Assembly: GCA_035946955.1 (NCBI GenBank)
Contig: DASYYE010000448.1
Coordinates: 1 to 7,613 of the forward strand
From: DASYYE01 sp035946955
GTDB lineage: Bacteria > Actinomycetota > Actinomycetes > Streptosporangiales > Streptosporangiaceae
Length of the DNA: 7,613 nucleotides
Direction: 5' to 3'
Shown: positions 5,464-7,613 of the stretch, in pieces
Numbering within the stretch: the first letter of the stretch is position 1
Layout: each line of letters opens with the position of its first letter
Made by a program: the position numbers and the translations under genes
The notes under the pieces: generated by a model
The model's input: only the letters and a program-made list of their open reading frames with translations
The model's database searches: none
Told to the model about the DNA's origin: nothing

Positions 5464-6837
5464 ATGGCCGAAACATCGCTGCGCGCGCCCGCGCCGGACC
5501 GGGGCGGGGGACAGCCGGACGGGGGTGCTGACCGCGTCCCGTTGTCGTTCCAGCAGCAGTTCCTCACCGAGGTGGACCACGGCGACGGCCTGGGCCCCTT
5601 CGGGCCGCACTACACGATCGTGGGTGGCTGGCGGGTCTCCGGCGAGGTCCACCTGGCCACTCTGCGGGCCGCTCTGGACGACGTGGTCGCCAGACATGAA
5701 GCACTGCGCACCCGGATCGTGCTCGACGACGGCGAGCCGTACCAGACCGTCGTCCCGCCTGTCTCGCCGTCCCTGGAGGTCCATGACCTCGAGCCGGGCT
5801 GCCCGGTCGAGCGGGACCGCTGTGCTGAGGAGTTCGTCAACGAGGTCGAAGCCGGCACCTTTGGCCTGCACGAGGTGCCGCTGGTCCGGGCCCTGCTCGG
5901 CCGCTTCGACCGCGACAACAGCGTGCTCGTGCTGGCCGCGCACCACACTGCGGTCGATGGCTGGTCGGTCCATGTGGTCGTACGCGACCTCGCGGAGTGC
6001 TACGCCGCCCGCCGCGAGCACCGGGCTCCGCACCTGCCCCCGGTGCGGCAGTACCGGGAGTACGTGACCTGGCAGCGGGCCAATGGTGCCCCGGCGGCGG
6101 CACGCGCGTTCTGGCGTGACACGCTGCGCGGCCAGCAGGTCGTCACGATCCCCACGGACATGCCTCGCCGGGACCACGAGCCCTTCGAGACCGGCTGGCA
6201 CCGCTTTATGATCGGGGACCCGCTGCGCTCCGCCGCCCTCACGCTGGCCGAGGCCACGCACAGCTCACCGTTCATGGTCCTCTTCGCCGCCTACCTCGTG
6301 AGCCTGCGTGAGAGCAGCGGGCGCAGCGACCTCGTGGTGCCGACGTTCACTCCCGGCCGGACACCGGCCTGGGTGCACGACACGGTCGGGTCGTTCTACA
6401 ACCTGCTCCCGCTGCGGGCCGACATCGGCGGGTCCGGGGACTTCGCTGCGGTGGTCGCCCGCACCCGGGCCGCGTGCCTGGCCACCTATCCCCATGAGGT
6501 TCCGTTCATGCAGCTCGCCGAGGAGGCGCCGGAACTGATGCGACCGGCTATGGAACCGGACGCGGCGCTGTGCGTGTTCCAGGTGACCCAGTCGCCACAC
6601 GTCGTGCGGGGCGCCGAGGCGGGCGGGCTGCGTTATACCGCGATCCGGAAACGGGAGCTCTCCCAGCCCGCCGGGTCCCAAATCCCCGATGGCGTCCTGT
6701 TCGGTCTGGAACTGCACCCGCAGGGCCTGGTCGGCAGCATCGGATATACAACCAACCTGTTCACAGAACGCACCATTGCCGCGATGGCGTCGCATTACAC
6801 CAGGGTACTGTCTGCCCAGCTGGGGTGCGTGGGCTGA
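5464..6837 (+). CDS. Free-standing NRPS condensation enzyme (SgcC5-type ester/amide synthase)
   Basis: A 457-residue stand-alone C domain with no A or carrier domain attached. It should transfer the aminoacyl group from the free carrier protein to an alcohol or amine acceptor. The active-site motif HHxxxDG is intact as His160-His161-Thr-Ala-Val-Asp165-Gly166, followed by WS. Other condensation-family blocks seen are LSFQQQFL near the N-terminus (C1-like), RHEALRTRI (C2-like) and VGSFYNLLPLR (around 308-318, C5-like). The first 25 residues are Gly/Pro/Asp-rich and probably disordered. The ATG has AAGGAG at 5450-5455, eight bases upstream, and begins 15 bp after the halogenase stop. It is the last gene of the operon. 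In C-1027, SgcC5 forms the ester bond between the beta-tyrosyl carrier thioester and the enediyne core diol. Whether this enzyme makes an ester or an amide is not decided by the sequence. Confidence 0.92.
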   Translation: MAETSLRAPAPDRGGGQPDGGADRVPLSFQQQFLTEVDHGDGLGPFGPHYTIVGGWRVSGEVHLATLRAALDDVVARHEALRTRIVLDDGEPYQTVVPPVSPSLEVHDLEPGCPVERDRCAEEFVNEVEAGTFGLHEVPLVRALLGRFDRDNSVLVLAAHHTAVDGWSVHVVVRDLAECYAARREHRAPHLPPVRQYREYVTWQRANGAPAAARAFWRDTLRGQQVVTIPTDMPRRDHEPFETGWHRFMIGDPLRSAALTLAEATHSSPFMVLFAAYLVSLRESSGRSDLVVPTFTPGRTPAWVHDTVGSFYNLLPLRADIGGSGDFAAVVARTRAACLATYPHEVPFMQLAEEAPELMRPAMEPDAALCVFQVTQSPHVVRGAEAGGLRYTAIRKRELSQPAGSQIPDGVLFGLELHPQGLVGSIGYTTNLFTERTIAAMASHYTRVLSAQLGCVG

Positions 6838-6846
6838 GAAGGCTGA

Positions 6847-6873
6847 AGGTTTAGAAAAGCAAATTTCAAACCT
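6847..6873. promoter_or_regulatory. AT-rich imperfect hairpin after the condensation gene
   Basis: AGGTTT (6847-6852) pairs with AAACCT (6868-6873). Inside it GAAA (6854-6857) pairs with TTTC (6864-6867), with one bulged A and a 6-nt loop AGCAAA. The structure starts 10 nt past the stop codon, in one of the few AT-rich stretches of the window. It could be a weak terminator or attenuator for the operon, an mRNA 3' stem, or an operator for the next gene. The stem is short on GC pairs and no T-tract follows. Confidence 0.4.
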
Positions 6874-6910
6874 GGCAACTGCGGAGATGACGCACCTTCC
6901 CGCGCCTGCG

Positions 6911-6924
6911 ACGGTAAACGGTAA
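6911..6924 (+). repeat. Tandem heptamer ACGGTAA x2
   Basis: ACGGTAA occurs at 6911-6917 and immediately again at 6918-6924, 53-66 bp before the next start codon. Heptamer direct repeats are typical of SARP-family activator sites. Those usually have an 11-bp period, not the 7-bp period seen here, so the resemblance is partial. Confidence 0.4.
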
Positions 6925-6940
6925 GGACAGAAAATGGTTT

Positions 6941-6955
6941 TGAGCGGATCGCTCA
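6941..6955. promoter_or_regulatory. 15-bp palindrome upstream of the FAD oxidoreductase gene
   Basis: TGAGCG-GAT-CGCTCA is a perfect inverted repeat with 6-bp arms and a 3-bp centre. It ends 21 bp before the ATG at 6977 and 7 bp before that gene's ribosome binding site. It is a candidate operator for a dimeric regulator, or a small stem in the leader mRNA. The symmetry is seen directly; the function is inference. Confidence 0.45.
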
Positions 6956-6962
6956 CGGACTC

Positions 6963-6969
6963 AGGGGAG
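6963..6969 (+). promoter_or_regulatory. Ribosome binding site of the FAD oxidoreductase gene
   Basis: AGGGGAG lies seven bases before the ATG at 6977 and fixes that start. Confidence 0.6.
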
Positions 6970-6976
6970 AAACGTC

Positions 6977-7613
6977 ATGGGTACGAAGGTTGGTGACCGT
7001 GCCGTGGTCCTCGGCGGGAGCCTCGCGGCCTTGTTCGCCGCCAAGGCGCTCTCCGAAGGCTATGACGAGGTCGTCCTGGTCGACCGCGACGACCTGGTGG
7101 GTGTGCGCGAAGCGCGGCGGGGGGCACCGCAGGCCAAGCACATCAACGGCCTGCTGGCGCGCGGCTCGCGTGCGATGGAGGACCTGTTCCCTGAGATCAC
7201 CGTGGAAATGGTGCGGAACGGCTGCCCGCTGACCGATCTGGCAGGGACCGTGCGCTGGTACGTGGCGGGGGTGCGGCTGCAGCAGACCCGGGCGGGCCTG
7301 ACGAACGTGGCCGCCCGGCGGCCCCTCATGGAATGGCATGTCCGGGAACGGGTCCAGGCCCTGCCCAACGTCAGGTTCATGGAACGCTACGACGTCACCG
7401 GACTGGTCACCACACCCGGCCGCGAGCGGGTCACCGGCGCGCGCGTGCAGCCCCACGGAGGGGGCGGCGAGGAGGTCATCCTGGCCGACCTGGTGGTCGA
7501 CGCCACCGGCCGCGGCGCGCGGACCCCGGCATGGCTGAGCCAGATGGGATATGACCCGCCGGCCGAAGAGCGGGTCCGCGTCGACCTCATGTACGCCACC
7601 CGGCACCTGCGGA
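6977..7613 (+). CDS. FAD-dependent oxidoreductase/monooxygenase, N-terminal part (runs off the window)
   Basis: An open frame of 212 codons from ATG 6977 to the window edge with no stop, so the protein is truncated here. The N-terminus has a Rossmann FAD/NAD-binding strand-turn-helix, AVVLGGSLAALFAAKAL (9-25). The usual GxGxxG reads GGSLAA, as in several FAD-dependent hydroxylase/epoxidase-like proteins. An acidic residue ending the second strand (Asp36 in VVLVDRDD) fits binding of the FAD ribose. Further family-like blocks are RRGAPQAKHINGLL (47-60), with MEDLFPEI shortly after, and DLVVDATGRGARTPAWL around Asp175. The PQxxH...LL and VVDAxGRGxRxPxWL pattern is common among uncharacterised actinomycete FAD oxidoreductases in secondary-metabolite clusters. 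It lacks the halogenase WxWxIP signature in the visible part and is not an HpaB-type hydroxylase. It follows a 139-bp gap with its own candidate signals, so it may be a separate transcription unit. The substrate is unknown; oxidation of the core or of a side chain is possible. Confidence 0.8.
   Translation, partial: MGTKVGDRAVVLGGSLAALFAAKALSEGYDEVVLVDRDDLVGVREARRGAPQAKHINGLLARGSRAMEDLFPEITVEMVRNGCPLTDLAGTVRWYVAGVRLQQTRAGLTNVAARRPLMEWHVRERVQALPNVRFMERYDVTGLVTTPGRERVTGARVQPHGGGGEEVILADLVVDATGRGARTPAWLSQMGYDPPAEERVRVDLMYATRHLR

Noticed and set aside
5314..6261. 315-codon open frame on the minus strand
   Set aside because: Antisense to the end of the halogenase and most of the condensation gene; no family features.

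Overview
The window is high-GC actinomycete DNA: nearly all codons end in G or C, and GTG/TTG starts are used. It holds part of a natural-product gene cluster. Five complete genes and one right-truncated gene are visible. The five complete genes match, protein for protein, the set known from C-1027 (SgcC1 to SgcC5) and its relatives in kedarcidin and maduropeptin. That set makes a halogenated beta-tyrosine on a free-standing carrier protein and attaches it to an enediyne core. No enediyne polyketide synthase lies in the window, so the enediyne assignment rests on this gene set alone.

Layout: positions 1-27 form a perfect hairpin, a likely terminator. A small peptidyl carrier protein gene (109-378) lies on the minus strand. 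A 198-bp divergent intergenic region (379-576) carries two exact 18-bp repeats at a 20-bp period. A tight plus-strand operon follows, with gaps of only 13-15 bp: free-standing adenylation enzyme (577-2241), MIO-type aminomutase (2255-3853), FADH2-dependent halogenase (3868-5448) and free-standing condensation enzyme (5464-6837). A 139-bp, locally AT-richer intergenic region (6838-6976) contains an imperfect hairpin, a tandem heptamer and a 15-bp palindrome. The last gene (6977 to beyond 7613) encodes the N-terminal 212 residues of an FAD-dependent oxidoreductase/monooxygenase-like protein.

Inferred pathway: the aminomutase turns L-tyrosine (or a close analogue) into the beta-amino acid. The adenylation enzyme activates it and loads it on the carrier protein. 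The halogenase chlorinates the tethered aromatic ring. The condensation enzyme transfers the finished acyl group to an alcohol or amine on the core. An HpaB-type ring hydroxylase, a flavin reductase and the phosphopantetheinyl transferase that this chemistry would use are not in the window. The exact organism and final product cannot be told from this sequence.
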